62,543 nucleotides of DNA from Chryseobacterium sp. 39-10. GTDB taxonomy: Bacteria; Bacteroidota; Bacteroidia; Flavobacteriales; Weeksellaceae. Made by a program: the position numbers and the translations under genes. The DNA lies in the NCBI GenBank assembly GCA_001898255.1, contig MKTK01000006.1, forward strand, positions 153,228 to 215,770, written 5' to 3'. Of this stretch, positions 51,253 through 60,249 are shown one piece after another. Numbering within the stretch: the stretch's first letter is position 1; each line of letters opens with the position of its first letter. Under the pieces are notes generated by a model. That model was given only the letters and a program-made list of their open reading frames with translations. It had not been told where the DNA came from and did no database searches.

Positions 51253-52530
51253 TCAGTATTTATCTTTCCACTTTTTACGGAGAGATTCCTCAATTTTTTT
51301 CTCGGTTGAGTTATTGCCTGGCTGGTAAAATTTCGATCCTTTAACTTCATCCGGTAAAAATTCCAACTCCACAAAATTTCCCTGATGCGAATGAGCATAC
51401 TGGTAATTTTTCCCATAATCCAGTTCTTTCATCAATTTAGTGGGCGCATTTCGCAGATGCAATGGCACGGGCAGATTCCCCGTTTTTTTCACCAACGCCA
51501 TTGCCTCGTTAATCGCCATGTAGGTAGAGTTGGATTTTGGCGAAACCGCAAGATAAACAGCGGTTTCACTAAGAATAATTCTCGCCTCGGGGTTTCCAAT
51601 CACATTCACTGCCTGAAAACAATTATTGGCTATAACCAGCGCATTCGGATTGGCCAATCCAATATCCTCAGAAGCTAAAATGACCATACGTCGCGCAATG
51701 AATTTGATATCTTCCCCACCCACAAGCATTCTCGCCAACCAATACACCGCCGCATTGGGATCGGAACCGCGCATCGATTTGATGAAGGCCGAAATAATAT
51801 CGTAGTGCTGCTCACCGTTCTTGTCGTAAAGTGCCATACTTTCCTGCAAAACCGCAAGTACATCAGTATTGGCAATTTCTTTCGTCGAAGAACCTTTAAA
51901 ATTGTTCAGCACAATTTCTATTGAATTGATGAGCTTTCGGGCGTCTCCACCAGAATACTGAATGAACGCTTCCTTCTCACCGATAGAAAAATCGGTTCCT
52001 TCTTCTTCATTGTATTTTTTCAGCGCAATATCTGCTAATTCTTCAAGTTTTTCATGACTCAGCGATTTCAGCACATAGACCTGACTTCTCGACAAAAGCG
52101 CGGAAACAACTTCAAAGCTGGGGTTTTCGGTAGTAGCACCAATCAGCACGATCCATCCTTTCTCCACCGCATGCAACAGCGAATCCTGTTGTGATTTATT
52201 GAACCTGTGAATTTCATCAATGAAAAGAATAGGTGATTTTCCCGAAAATAAATTTTGTTTTTTGGCATCTTCTATCACTTCCCGAACCTCCTTAACACCA
52301 GAAGAAACCGCAGAAAGTTTAAAAAACTTACGTCCCGACTTTTCCGAGATTATTTCTGCCAAAGTGGTTTTACCAGTTCCCGGTGGACCCCAAAATATAA
52401 GAGAATTGAGTGTATCATTCTGTACCATTTTCCGAATGGTTCCCTGCGCGCCGGTCAAATGTTCCTGACCCAAAACTTCATCTAAAGATTGGGGGCGTAA
52501 TTTTTCAGCCAAAGGAATATTATGATTCAA
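51253..52530 (-). CDS. rarA: Replication-associated recombination protein A (RarA/MgsA)
   Basis: RarA is an AAA+ ATPase of the clamp-loader family that acts at stalled forks. The 425-residue protein has LAEKLRPQSLDEVLGQEHLT, Walker A FWGPPGTGKTTLAEII, Walker B ILFIDEIHRFNKSQQD and sensor 1 IGATTENPSFEV. The C-terminal MgsA domain contains FIKSMRGSDPNAAVYWLARM. It lies 15 bp after rlmB in the same direction. Its 3' end faces the 6S-like RNA. Confidence 0.96.
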   Translation of the reverse strand: MNHNIPLAEKLRPQSLDEVLGQEHLTGAQGTIRKMVQNDTLNSLIFWGPPGTGKTTLAEIISEKSGRKFFKLSAVSSGVKEVREVIEDAKKQNLFSGKSPILFIDEIHRFNKSQQDSLLHAVEKGWIVLIGATTENPSFEVVSALLSRSQVYVLKSLSHEKLEELADIALKKYNEEEGTDFSIGEKEAFIQYSGGDARKLINSIEIVLNNFKGSSTKEIANTDVLAVLQESMALYDKNGEQHYDIISAFIKSMRGSDPNAAVYWLARMLVGGEDIKFIARRMVILASEDIGLANPNALVIANNCFQAVNVIGNPEARIILSETAVYLAVSPKSNSTYMAINEAMALVKKTGNLPVPLHLRNAPTKLMKELDYGKNYQYAHSHQGNFVELEFLPDEVKGSKFYQPGNNSTEKKIEESLRKKWKDKY

Positions 52531-52545
52531 AACAACAATTGATGG

Positions 52546-53289
52546 TTACTCGGTAAAACTAAGTTTCTGGCGCACCGCTTCGTAAAGAATGGCACCGCAA
52601 GCTACGGAAACATTCAGCGACTGGGTCTTTCCCTCGATTGGAAGTTTTATTTTTTCATCAGAATGGTGCAAAACCTCTTTCGAAATGCCGGTTTCTTCAT
52701 TGCCCATCACAATGGCGCATGGCTCCGTAAAATCAACATCATAGATGAGTTTCTGCGCTTTTTCTGTAGCGGCAAAAACCTGAACTCCGGATTGCTGCAA
52801 AAAATCTACAGCGTGAGCTAAATTTTTCTCTTTACATATTTTTAAATTGTAAATGGCTCCGGCTGATGTTTTGATGGCGTCCGAATTAATAGGAGCTGCT
52901 CCCTTTTCAGGCAAAATCACTGCGTGAACGCCCACACATTCGGCAGTTCGACAAATGGCACCGAAATTCCGAACATCAGTTAGGCGATCCAAAATAAGCA
53001 GGAACGGCGTTTTACCTTCCTCGAAAAGTTGAGGCAAAACATCTTCTATTTTTTCAAATGGAACGTCCGAAATAAAAGCCACAACTCCTTGGTGATTTTT
53101 GCGGGTAAAGCGGTTCAGTTTCTCAACAGGAACAAAATTGGGACGTATTTTATGCTTCGAGAGAAGCGCTTTTAAATCAGCATAGATTGGCCCTTGCAAA
53201 CCATTTTGGAGAAATATTTTATCGATGGTTTTGCCGGCCTCAATGGCTTCTATTACGGGTCTTAATCCGAAAATAAAGTCTTCTTTCAT
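52546..53289 (-). CDS. rlmB: 23S rRNA (guanosine2251-2'-O)-methyltransferase
   Basis: RlmB is a SpoU (SPOUT) enzyme that methylates G2251 in the P-loop of 23S rRNA. The 247-residue protein begins DFIFGLRPVIEAIEAGKTID and has an N-terminal L30e-like substrate-binding domain. The knot follows with ILDRLTDVRNFGAICRTAEC, CAIVMGNEETGIS and PIEGKTQSLNVSVACGAILY. All three SpoU motifs are intact. It is in an apparent operon with rarA. Confidence 0.95.
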   Translation of the reverse strand: MKEDFIFGLRPVIEAIEAGKTIDKIFLQNGLQGPIYADLKALLSKHKIRPNFVPVEKLNRFTRKNHQGVVAFISDVPFEKIEDVLPQLFEEGKTPFLLILDRLTDVRNFGAICRTAECVGVHAVILPEKGAAPINSDAIKTSAGAIYNLKICKEKNLAHAVDFLQQSGVQVFAATEKAQKLIYDVDFTEPCAIVMGNEETGISKEVLHHSDEKIKLPIEGKTQSLNVSVACGAILYEAVRQKLSFTE

Positions 53290-53380
53290 AATAATAAACT
53301 CCGGAAACCAATGGTTGCGCCGGAAGTGTTTTTTAAGTTAAATATTTGTATGTAGCAAAAAGCTGATGCTCGAAATTCGT

Positions 53381-53851
53381 TTAAAATTTTTCACCCAAAA
53401 TAGCACGTTTCTGCGCCATTGCATATCCGAAATGTAAACTCTCGTGCATGTTATTAAAAATGATGGCATCCTGAATATTCTTCAAATCCAACCCAAAACT
53501 TGTGGTGTAAGGTGTATAATCGGTAAAGAAATCAGCATCGTAATCTTTCATTAATATCTTGGAGGTTTCGGTGAGCAGAAATGCCAGATCATCCACCTCC
53601 GACTGAGGAACGGCAAGATTGGGCAACGTCCCTTTTTTGTAGGTTTCAATCCAATACTTATCGATCCGGAAAGGATTTCCACTGAGATAATAGCACAGCA
53701 ATTGTTGGGTTGCTACGGTATGGGCAATATTCCAGTACATATTGTTATTAAATCCATCAGGAATTAAAAGTAAATCCTGAAGCGAATTATCTTGCAAAAG
53801 CTGCAGCAGGTTTCTCCTCACTTGGCGATGGGCCTGAAAATGATAGTTCAT
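53381..53851 (-). CDS. DinB-like protein
   Basis: The 156-residue four-helix protein starts MNYHFQAHRQVRRNLLQLLQ and has NNNMYWNIAHTVATQQLLCY and the late IFNNMHESLHFGYAMAQKRA, matching DinB-fold proteins. Metal-binding histidines are in AHTVA and in ESLHFGY. DinB relatives include thiol-dependent S-transferases, but most have no known function. The ATG at 53849-53851 was preferred to an open frame 33 codons longer because a TAnnTTTG element lies between them. It is a single gene, and is complete, unlike the fragment near 42734. Confidence 0.85.
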   Translation of the reverse strand: MNYHFQAHRQVRRNLLQLLQDNSLQDLLLIPDGFNNNMYWNIAHTVATQQLLCYYLSGNPFRIDKYWIETYKKGTLPNLAVPQSEVDDLAFLLTETSKILMKDYDADFFTDYTPYTTSFGLDLKNIQDAIIFNNMHESLHFGYAMAQKRAILGEKF

Positions 53852-53869
53852 TTTGAGAAATTTAATCTT

Positions 53870-53877
53870 CAAAAGTA
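53870..53877 (-). promoter_or_regulatory. -7 element for the DinB-like gene
   Basis: The plus strand reads CAAAAGTA, giving TACTTTTG on the coding strand, 19 bases before the ATG. Confidence 0.5.
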
Positions 53878-54104
53878 GGGAAAAAAGTCGGACAATGGAA
53901 GGTATTCGGCAAAAAGCAAATCCAAAACCAAGAACCTTTGCAGCAACCATGTTCTACAGTGGTGCTAACCCATAATCTACAGAAAATAACAATCCGATAG
54001 AGCTGCCTGTTAGGTTTAACAAACTTTAACTATCTCTTGGCACTAATTGTGTTGATTGGTGTCGGGAATTATTAGAAATTTACCGATTAAATTTACATTA
54101 CGCT

Positions 54105-55109
54105 ATGTCAGAACTACATCAAGCAGAAGATATTAGACAATTAACAGAAAAAGTAAGAGAACAGAATTACTTTTTTTCTCTTTTAAAGCAGGAAATCAAC
54201 AAAGCAATTATTGGACAGGAATACATGGTGGATCGCCTATTGATAGGTCTTCTTGGCAACGGACATATTCTTTTAGAAGGAGTTCCGGGGCTGGCCAAAA
54301 CCCTTGCCATCAAAACTTTGGCGGATGCTGTTCATGGTGAATTTTCCAGAATTCAGTTTACACCAGATTTGCTGCCGGCAGATGTGGTAGGAACAATGAT
54401 GTATAACATTAAAGACAACGATTTTACCATTAAGCGAGGGCCTATTTTCGCCAACTTTGTATTGGCTGATGAGATCAACCGGGCCCCATCCAAAGTACAA
54501 TCGGCACTGCTGGAAGCGATGCAGGAAAAACAAGTCACCATCGGCGACGAAACAATGCCACTTCCTAAACCTTTCCTGGTTTTGGCCACACAAAACCCAA
54601 TCGATCAGGAAGGTACTTATCTTCTTCCTGAGGCGCAAAGCGATCGTTTTATGCTAAAATGCACCATTACCTATCCCGATTTTGAGGATGAGAGAAAGAT
54701 CATGCAAATGGTGGCAACATCGCACCAACCGAAGATTGAACCTGTGGTTTCACTTCAGAACGTGGTGGAAGCAAAAGAACTCATCAACCAGATTTATCTT
54801 GATGAGAAAATTGAAAAGTATATTCTGGATATGGTTTTTGCCACTCGTTTTCCTGAAAAATACGGACTTGGGGAATTGAAGAATTACATCAGTTTCGGCG
54901 CATCACCAAGAGCGTCTATCAATTTGGCGATTGCATCGCGAGCAATGGCGTTCCTGAAAAACCGTGCATTTGTAATACCTGAAGATGTGAAGGAAATTGC
55001 AAAAGATGTACTGCGACACCGGATGGGGTTAAGTTTTGAAGCTGAAGCTGAAGAAATTACTACCGACGAAATCATCAACCAGATTTTGGCCAAAATACAA
55101 GCCCCTTAA
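54105..55109 (+). CDS. MoxR family AAA+ ATPase
   Basis: The 334-residue protein has the MoxR pattern: ALLEGVPGLAKT-like Walker A (LLEGVPGLAKTLAIKTLAD), FVLADEINRAPSKVQSALLE as Walker B, and VLATQNPIDQEGTYLLPEAQ as sensor 1. A lid domain follows with FGASPRASINLAIASRAMAF. MoxR ATPases work with von Willebrand proteins as chaperones for assembly or activation of partners. The next four genes are DUF58, a BatD-like protein and two VWA proteins, so it is the ATPase of a Bat-type module that Bacteroides relatives link to oxidative stress. Confidence 0.95.
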   Translation: MSELHQAEDIRQLTEKVREQNYFFSLLKQEINKAIIGQEYMVDRLLIGLLGNGHILLEGVPGLAKTLAIKTLADAVHGEFSRIQFTPDLLPADVVGTMMYNIKDNDFTIKRGPIFANFVLADEINRAPSKVQSALLEAMQEKQVTIGDETMPLPKPFLVLATQNPIDQEGTYLLPEAQSDRFMLKCTITYPDFEDERKIMQMVATSHQPKIEPVVSLQNVVEAKELINQIYLDEKIEKYILDMVFATRFPEKYGLGELKNYISFGASPRASINLAIASRAMAFLKNRAFVIPEDVKEIAKDVLRHRMGLSFEAEAEEITTDEIINQILAKIQAP

Positions 55110-55292
55110 CATCAAATTAAACCATTAAAATTGGAATGATTCATTTTAATACCCTTTCTTTTTAACATTAACAATCCTATTGGTCTTTTGACCACTCTAT
55201 GTCATTAAGAAAAAAATAAAGAATTCCAATCTTTATTAACTATTTAAGGAGTAAAATAGAAAGGAATCAAGTAACATTTAAATCATTATCCC

Positions 55293-56156
55293 TTGACCAC
55301 GCAGGACATCATCAAAAAAGTAAAACAGATTGAGATCCGTACCAGAAAAAAGACGGAACAAACGCTGATGGGCCAATATCACAGTGCGTTTAAAGGGCAG
55401 GGCATGACTTTTTCGGAGGTTCGTCCCTATCAGTTTGGAGATGAAATCAGGCGGATCGACTGGAATAAAACCGCCCGTTTTCGTGAGCCATTCGTGAAGG
55501 TGATGGAAGAAGAGCGCGAACTCACCATGATGCTTCTGGTCGATATTTCTGCAAGTATGGATTACGGAACCAGAAACGAACTTAAACGGGAATATGTAGC
55601 AGAAATTTGCGCAAGCTTAGGATTTTCTGCCGCCGGAAACAATGATAAAGTTGGGTTGATTCTTTATGCAGACCAGGTCTATAAAGTGATACCACCGCAA
55701 AAAGGAAGAAAGCATCTTTTATCCATCATCAGTACGATGCTAAGTGCAGAATATGTAGCGGCGCCTTCCCAAATAGATGTTGCATTGCAGTATATGATGA
55801 GCGTATTCAAGAAGAAATCAATGGTTTTCGTATTCTCTGATTTTGAAGATGATTACGATTTGAAAATCTTGCGCGTTGCCTCCAAAAAACACCAGCTTCT
55901 GGCTATGCGAATTGCTGACGAAAAGGATAATGAAATCCCCGATATCGGTTATGCACTATTTACCAACGCCGAAACAGGAAAACAAGTTTGGGCCAATACC
56001 TCAAGTGCCCGTTGGAGATATGTCTTTGCAGAAAATCAAAAGAAAAAATTCAGACAGGTAACTGAAGACTTCGAAAATTCGGCTGCAGCGTTTATGAACA
56101 TAAAAACCGGCGACGATTATGCGAAACTCCTCTACCAATACTTCCGGAAGCGGTAA
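55293..56156 (+). CDS. DUF58 / VWA-like protein of the MoxR module
   Basis: The 287-residue protein has the DUF58 core FKGQGMTFSEVRPYQFGDEI, RRIDWNKTARFREPFVKVME and a VWA-like LLVDISASMDYGTR (D-x-S-x-S) that can bind metal. It is cytoplasmic, without a signal or span. No ATG precedes the conserved region: an in-frame stop at 55272 leaves the TTG at 55293 as the only reasonable start. The spacer of 183 bp after moxR holds no strong promoter element. It is probably a partner of the MoxR ATPase. Confidence 0.9.
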   Translation: MTTQDIIKKVKQIEIRTRKKTEQTLMGQYHSAFKGQGMTFSEVRPYQFGDEIRRIDWNKTARFREPFVKVMEEERELTMMLLVDISASMDYGTRNELKREYVAEICASLGFSAAGNNDKVGLILYADQVYKVIPPQKGRKHLLSIISTMLSAEYVAAPSQIDVALQYMMSVFKKKSMVFVFSDFEDDYDLKILRVASKKHQLLAMRIADEKDNEIPDIGYALFTNAETGKQVWANTSSARWRYVFAENQKKKFRQVTEDFENSAAAFMNIKTGDDYAKLLYQYFRKR

Positions 56157-56201
56157 AGAAATATAAAAAACAGTTGAAAACAGATTATAATAAACTTAAA
56201 A

Positions 56202-57098
56202 TTGAAAACGACCTATATCATTATCCTCACTTTCATCAGCATTTGTGCTCAATCACAGATTCTGGGCTCTAAGCTGGATAAGAAAACACTCGCACTGGGA
56301 GAAGTCGGGACCTATAAAATTTACATTTCTGATCTGCAGGGTAAAGATGTGCAGTCGGCACCCAAAAACCAGCTCCTTCCCTTTCATTTTGAGGTGTTGA
56401 AAGACAGCATCAGCAAACAGCAGGATTTTTATGAAAGAACTGTGGAGTTTCAGATTTTTGATGAAGGAAAGTTCAGCATTCCCGCACTTGATTTCAAAAT
56501 TGGCAACCGGCTTTACCACACCATTCCTTACGAACTTGATGTAATTAATACCGCCCAAAAAGGAGATCAGATCAACGACATCATGAAGAACAAACAGGTA
56601 AAACTTGATGTAAAAGACTACTGGGCAATGTACAAATGGTATGTGTTGGGTGCACTCATTCTCATTGCCCTCATCTTCGCCATTTGGTACATCGTGCGTT
56701 ATGCCAAACGCAGAAAATCTTCGCCCATGGTGATGACGAACCAAACGCTGAAAGACCTGGAAAAACTCCGAAAGAAAAAATACATCGAAAACGGCGACTA
56801 CCGTCTGTTTTATGTAGAACTAATCGATATTTCACGACATTTCATCACAAAACAGTATAAGATTCCGGCAGACGTTTTACTGACCGATGATTTAATTGAT
56901 GTAATGAAACTCAACAACGTCATTTCCAGCGAAAATGAAAAAATTATAGAAAATGTTTTTCAGCGCGGAGACCTCGTGAAGTTTGCCAAAACCTTTCCGG
57001 ATCAACCCTCGATGCAGAAGGATTTCGATGATGTAAAAGAATTTGTAAAACGCTCTTCCAAAGATCTGGAAGCCGAGCAACTAAGAACCGGTGTATAA
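56202..57098 (+). CDS. BatD-like membrane protein of the MoxR/VWA operon
   Basis: The 298-residue protein has a signal peptide (to about SQ, residue 19) and a periplasmic beta-rich domain (20-140) with VEFQIFDEGKFSIPALDFKI. A single membrane span (about 147-170) precedes a cytoplasmic helical part holding LKDLEKLRKKKYIENGDYRLF and RHFITKQYKIPADVLLTDDL. This is the usual protein between DUF58 and VWA genes in Bacteroidetes and resembles a shortened BatD. The start seems to be a TTG at 56202, since no ATG precedes the signal peptide. Its stop lies one base before the next ATG. Confidence 0.75.
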   Translation: MKTTYIIILTFISICAQSQILGSKLDKKTLALGEVGTYKIYISDLQGKDVQSAPKNQLLPFHFEVLKDSISKQQDFYERTVEFQIFDEGKFSIPALDFKIGNRLYHTIPYELDVINTAQKGDQINDIMKNKQVKLDVKDYWAMYKWYVLGALILIALIFAIWYIVRYAKRRKSSPMVMTNQTLKDLEKLRKKKYIENGDYRLFYVELIDISRHFITKQYKIPADVLLTDDLIDVMKLNNVISSENEKIIENVFQRGDLVKFAKTFPDQPSMQKDFDDVKEFVKRSSKDLEAEQLRTGV

Positions 57099-57099
57099 A

Positions 57100-58104
57100 A
57101 TGAACTTGGATAATTTGAACTTCGAATTTTACAGCCCTTGGTTTTTGCTGCTTTTTTTAGCATTTATCCCCCTTTTTATTCTGGACGCAAGAAAGAAAAA
57201 ACGAGCAGGAATAAAAGTACCCACCACGCAAAACATGGAAGAAAACAAAGGGATTCTCTTGGTCCTGTTTTTGTTGAAAATTTCCAAATACGTTATCCTT
57301 TCTGCGCTTATTATCGCAATGGCTCGTCCGCGAACATTTACAGTTTCACAAGACAGCGATGACGGGAAAGGAATAGACATTATGCTTTCGGTGGACGTTT
57401 CCCTCAGCATGTTAGCCAAAGACCTGGAGCCGGACCGACTAACCGCTTTAAAGAGAATTGCAAAAAAATTCGTTAACCAAAGACCCGGTGACCGGATTGG
57501 TTTGGTGGCCTACTCAGGAGAAGCATTTACCAAAGTCCCCGTAACCTCCGACCATAATGTTGTTTTGGACGAAATCGATAACCTCAACCCGCTGGAGTTA
57601 CAACCTGGAACCGCGATTGGTGAAGGACTTTCCGTGGCTGTTAATCATTTACGCAAGAGCAAAGCCAAGTCTAAAATTATTATTTTGATGACGGATGGTG
57701 TTAATACCATCGAGAATGCTATGCCTCCGCAAGTGGGTGCACAACTCGCAAAATCGAACGGGATTAAAGTGTACAGCATTGGCATAGGAACTAATGGTTA
57801 TGCATTAATGCCTAAAAGAACCGACATTTTTGGTGATCTGGTTTTTGACGAAGTGGAAGTAAAAATTGACGAGCCCGTGCTGCGGGAAATTGCGCAAACC
57901 ACTGGTGGGAAGTATTTTAGAGCCACCTCCAACCAAAGTTTGGAAGAAGTGTACAACGAAATCAACCAACTTGAAAAATCTGAGCTGAAAACAACGAAAT
58001 TATACCATTATCAGGAGTATTTCCGCATATTCCTATTGATTGCTTTGGTGGTTTTATTGCTGGACGCACTTTTGAGATGGGTGTTTTATAAATTCCTAAG
58101 TTAA
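57100..58104 (+). CDS. VWA-domain membrane protein (BatA type)
   Basis: The 334-residue protein has two N-terminal spans (about 12-28 and 52-74) and a von Willebrand A domain. The MIDAS motif SVDVSLSM has Asp99, Ser101 and Ser103, followed by GDRIGLVAYSGEAFTKVPVT and the later IIILMTDGVNTI. A C-terminal span closes it. BatA-type proteins face the periplasm and bind partners through metal. The ATG at 57100 is one base after the previous stop and is preferred to an overlapping GTG nine bases upstream. Confidence 0.93.
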   Translation: MNLDNLNFEFYSPWFLLLFLAFIPLFILDARKKKRAGIKVPTTQNMEENKGILLVLFLLKISKYVILSALIIAMARPRTFTVSQDSDDGKGIDIMLSVDVSLSMLAKDLEPDRLTALKRIAKKFVNQRPGDRIGLVAYSGEAFTKVPVTSDHNVVLDEIDNLNPLELQPGTAIGEGLSVAVNHLRKSKAKSKIIILMTDGVNTIENAMPPQVGAQLAKSNGIKVYSIGIGTNGYALMPKRTDIFGDLVFDEVEVKIDEPVLREIAQTTGGKYFRATSNQSLEEVYNEINQLEKSELKTTKLYHYQEYFRIFLLIALVVLLLDALLRWVFYKFLS

Positions 58105-58162
58105 TGCGCCATGAAAAGTGAACTCAAATAAAAACAAAAAATTCAGAACCCAAAACAACTAA

Positions 58163-59170
58163 ATGAATTGGTATTTAGATCAATATTGGTATTTATTGCT
58201 GTTGCTGCTTTTGCCGTTGCTGGCATTACTTCTGCTCCATTTTGTAAAATGGAAAAAAAGGCGAAGGGCAATTTTTGCGGAAGAACGTTTTCAGGATGTC
58301 CTTTTCGATAAAACATCGGCATTTTCAAAAATAATGCCTATTCTTTATCTGATGGCCCTATTTTTTCTGATCGTTGCAATTGTGGATATCCTAAGTGGCT
58401 CCGAAGAAATCAAGACCAAACAAAAAATGAACAATGTGATTTTTTTACTTGATGTCTCCAATTCGATGAATGCCCAGGATGTGCAACCCAGCCGTTTGGA
58501 TGAAGCCAAAAACATCATGGTGCAAACCATGAACAAAATGAGCAACGACAAGGTAGGAATTGTGGTTTTTGCAGGCGATGCCAGTTCCATTATGCCGTTA
58601 ACCACCGATTTTACGGCAGCAGAAACCTACATCAGCGGCATAGAAACCGAAGTCGTTAAAACACAGGGTACCGATTTTCTGAAAGCAATGAAAGCCGTGA
58701 CCGAAAAATTTAAAAACATCGCCAAAGGTTCTCGAAAAGTGGTTTTGTTAAGTGATGGTGAAGATAATGAAGGCAATGAAAAGGCAGCCATTAAGCTGGC
58801 TAAAAATGAAGGAATTTCCGTCGTTACTGTGGGTATTGGAACCCAGGAAGGCGCGCCGATTCCCGAATATGTTTTCGGACAATTGATGGGCTACAAATCT
58901 GATGCAAGTGGGGAAACGGTAATTTCGAAGAGACAGGTAAATGCGCTGCAAAATATCAGCAGCGATACCGGTGGAAGCTATGTGGATGGCAATAACCTCG
59001 ACCAGGCAACAACACAAATTATCGATGCATTGAAGAAAAGCAGCACCTCGTCGGAAACTTTGGTCAAATCGCAAAATGCCATTCACTATTACCAGTACTT
59101 TCTAGGCATTTCTATTTTTCTATTTCTATTGATATTTCTCTTCAACCCGAAAAAAGAGTTTAATATTTAG
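58163..59170 (+). CDS. VWA-domain membrane protein (BatB type)
   Basis: The 335-residue protein mirrors the preceding one: a Leu-rich first span (about 9-27), a second span (about 58-76), and a VWA domain with MIDAS LLDVSNSM (Asp97, Ser99, Ser101). DKVGIVVFAGDASSIMPLTT and VVLLSDGEDNEGNEKAA follow, and a last span ends LFLFNPKKEF. In many relatives TPR and large BatD genes come next; here murI follows. The gap of 58 bp to BatA holds no terminator. Confidence 0.93.
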   Translation: MNWYLDQYWYLLLLLLLPLLALLLLHFVKWKKRRRAIFAEERFQDVLFDKTSAFSKIMPILYLMALFFLIVAIVDILSGSEEIKTKQKMNNVIFLLDVSNSMNAQDVQPSRLDEAKNIMVQTMNKMSNDKVGIVVFAGDASSIMPLTTDFTAAETYISGIETEVVKTQGTDFLKAMKAVTEKFKNIAKGSRKVVLLSDGEDNEGNEKAAIKLAKNEGISVVTVGIGTQEGAPIPEYVFGQLMGYKSDASGETVISKRQVNALQNISSDTGGSYVDGNNLDQATTQIIDALKKSSTSSETLVKSQNAIHYYQYFLGISIFLFLLIFLFNPKKEFNI

Positions 59171-59179
59171 CAGGAACGT

Positions 59180-59187
59180 TAATTTTG
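59180..59187 (+). promoter_or_regulatory. -7 element for murI
   Basis: TAATTTTG fits TAnnTTTG and stands 27 bases before the murI ATG, so murI can be transcribed apart from the Bat genes. Confidence 0.5.
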
Positions 59188-59214
59188 TATTCAAGCTGCA
59201 TTAGGTAAAATCAT

Positions 59215-60024
59215 ATGAAACAACCCATTGGTATTTTTGATTCTGGCTACGGTGGACTAACTGTTTTTAAAGAAATTCAGAAAAAACTACCGCAGTATGA
59301 TTATATTTATTTGGGAGATAATGCTCGTTGCCCTTACGGAATCCGGTCTTTTGAAACCATTTACGAATACACCAAAAATTGCGTGTCCAAACTCTTTGAA
59401 TTCAACTGTAGTTTAATTATCCTTGCGTGCAATACTGCATCAGCAAAGGCCTTGCGGAGCATCCAAATGCACGATCTTCCCGAGGGAAAAAAAGTATTGG
59501 GCGTCATTCGCCCCACGACAGAATCGATTAATGAATACACAAAAAATGGTAAAGTGGGTATTTTGGCCACAGAAGGAACGGTTTTATCCAATTCTTACCG
59601 AATAGAAATCAACAAATTTTTTCCTGAAATTGAAGTTTTTCAGCATGCTTGTCCGCTCTGGGTACCGCTTGTGGAAAGTAATGAAATCAACAGTGAAGCT
59701 GCCCGTATCATCATTAAAAAAGATATAGACCAGCTTTTGGCGCAGGCCGAAGACATCGACACTATTGTTTTGGCTTGCACGCATTATCCTTTACTGCTGC
59801 CGCTTATCAAAGAATGTACCCCAAAAAACATCCGCATCCTTACACAAGGTGAATTAGTGGCGGAAAAACTGGCAAACTATCTTCAAAGACATCCTGAGGT
59901 GGAGAAAAACTGTTCAAAAAATGGAACAACACTATTTTACACGACCGATCAAGCGTCTGATTTTGAACGTAATGCTGAAGTTTTTTTCGAAAAAAAAGTG
60001 AAGGCAGAACACTTGCTCATTTAG
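59215..60024 (+). CDS. murI: Glutamate racemase
   Basis: MurI makes D-glutamate for peptidoglycan. The 269-residue protein has the N-terminal IGIFDSGYGGLTVFKEI and YLGDNARCPYG, and the two catalytic cysteines at Cys72 in LACNTASA and Cys188 in LACTHYPLL. The Asp and Ser near residue 9-10 of FDSG complete the active site. Length is normal. It follows the Bat-type genes but has its own -7 element. Confidence 0.96.
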   Translation: MKQPIGIFDSGYGGLTVFKEIQKKLPQYDYIYLGDNARCPYGIRSFETIYEYTKNCVSKLFEFNCSLIILACNTASAKALRSIQMHDLPEGKKVLGVIRPTTESINEYTKNGKVGILATEGTVLSNSYRIEINKFFPEIEVFQHACPLWVPLVESNEINSEAARIIIKKDIDQLLAQAEDIDTIVLACTHYPLLLPLIKECTPKNIRILTQGELVAEKLANYLQRHPEVEKNCSKNGTTLFYTTDQASDFERNAEVFFEKKVKAEHLLI

Positions 60025-60091
60025 CATTTGATCATCAGTATTCCATTGATTAATTTCATGCATTGCTAATTCTTTATAGGCCGCAATGAAT

Positions 60092-60131
60092 AAAAAAGAT
60101 GCTGCTCAATTGGAATAATTTGAACAGCATC
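60092..60131 (-). terminator. Terminator-like hairpin downstream of fbaB
   Basis: GATGCTG pairs with CAGCATC around an inner partial stem, with TTTTTT on the minus strand. It lies about 120 bases after the fbaB stop; the space between holds nothing recognised. Confidence 0.65.
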
Positions 60132-60249
60132 GGTAATATTATAGGAATCAAAACCATTAAATTTTGAGAGAATCTAATAAAAAATTGGTACGCCTTACGT
60201 CATTTTAGATTAAAACCATGAGACACCCTAAAAAAATGATGTTTTTTGA

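Noticed and set aside
53852-53950. 33-residue N-terminal extension of the DinB-like protein
   Set aside because: A -7 element lies between the two starts and the extra residues match nothing in the family.
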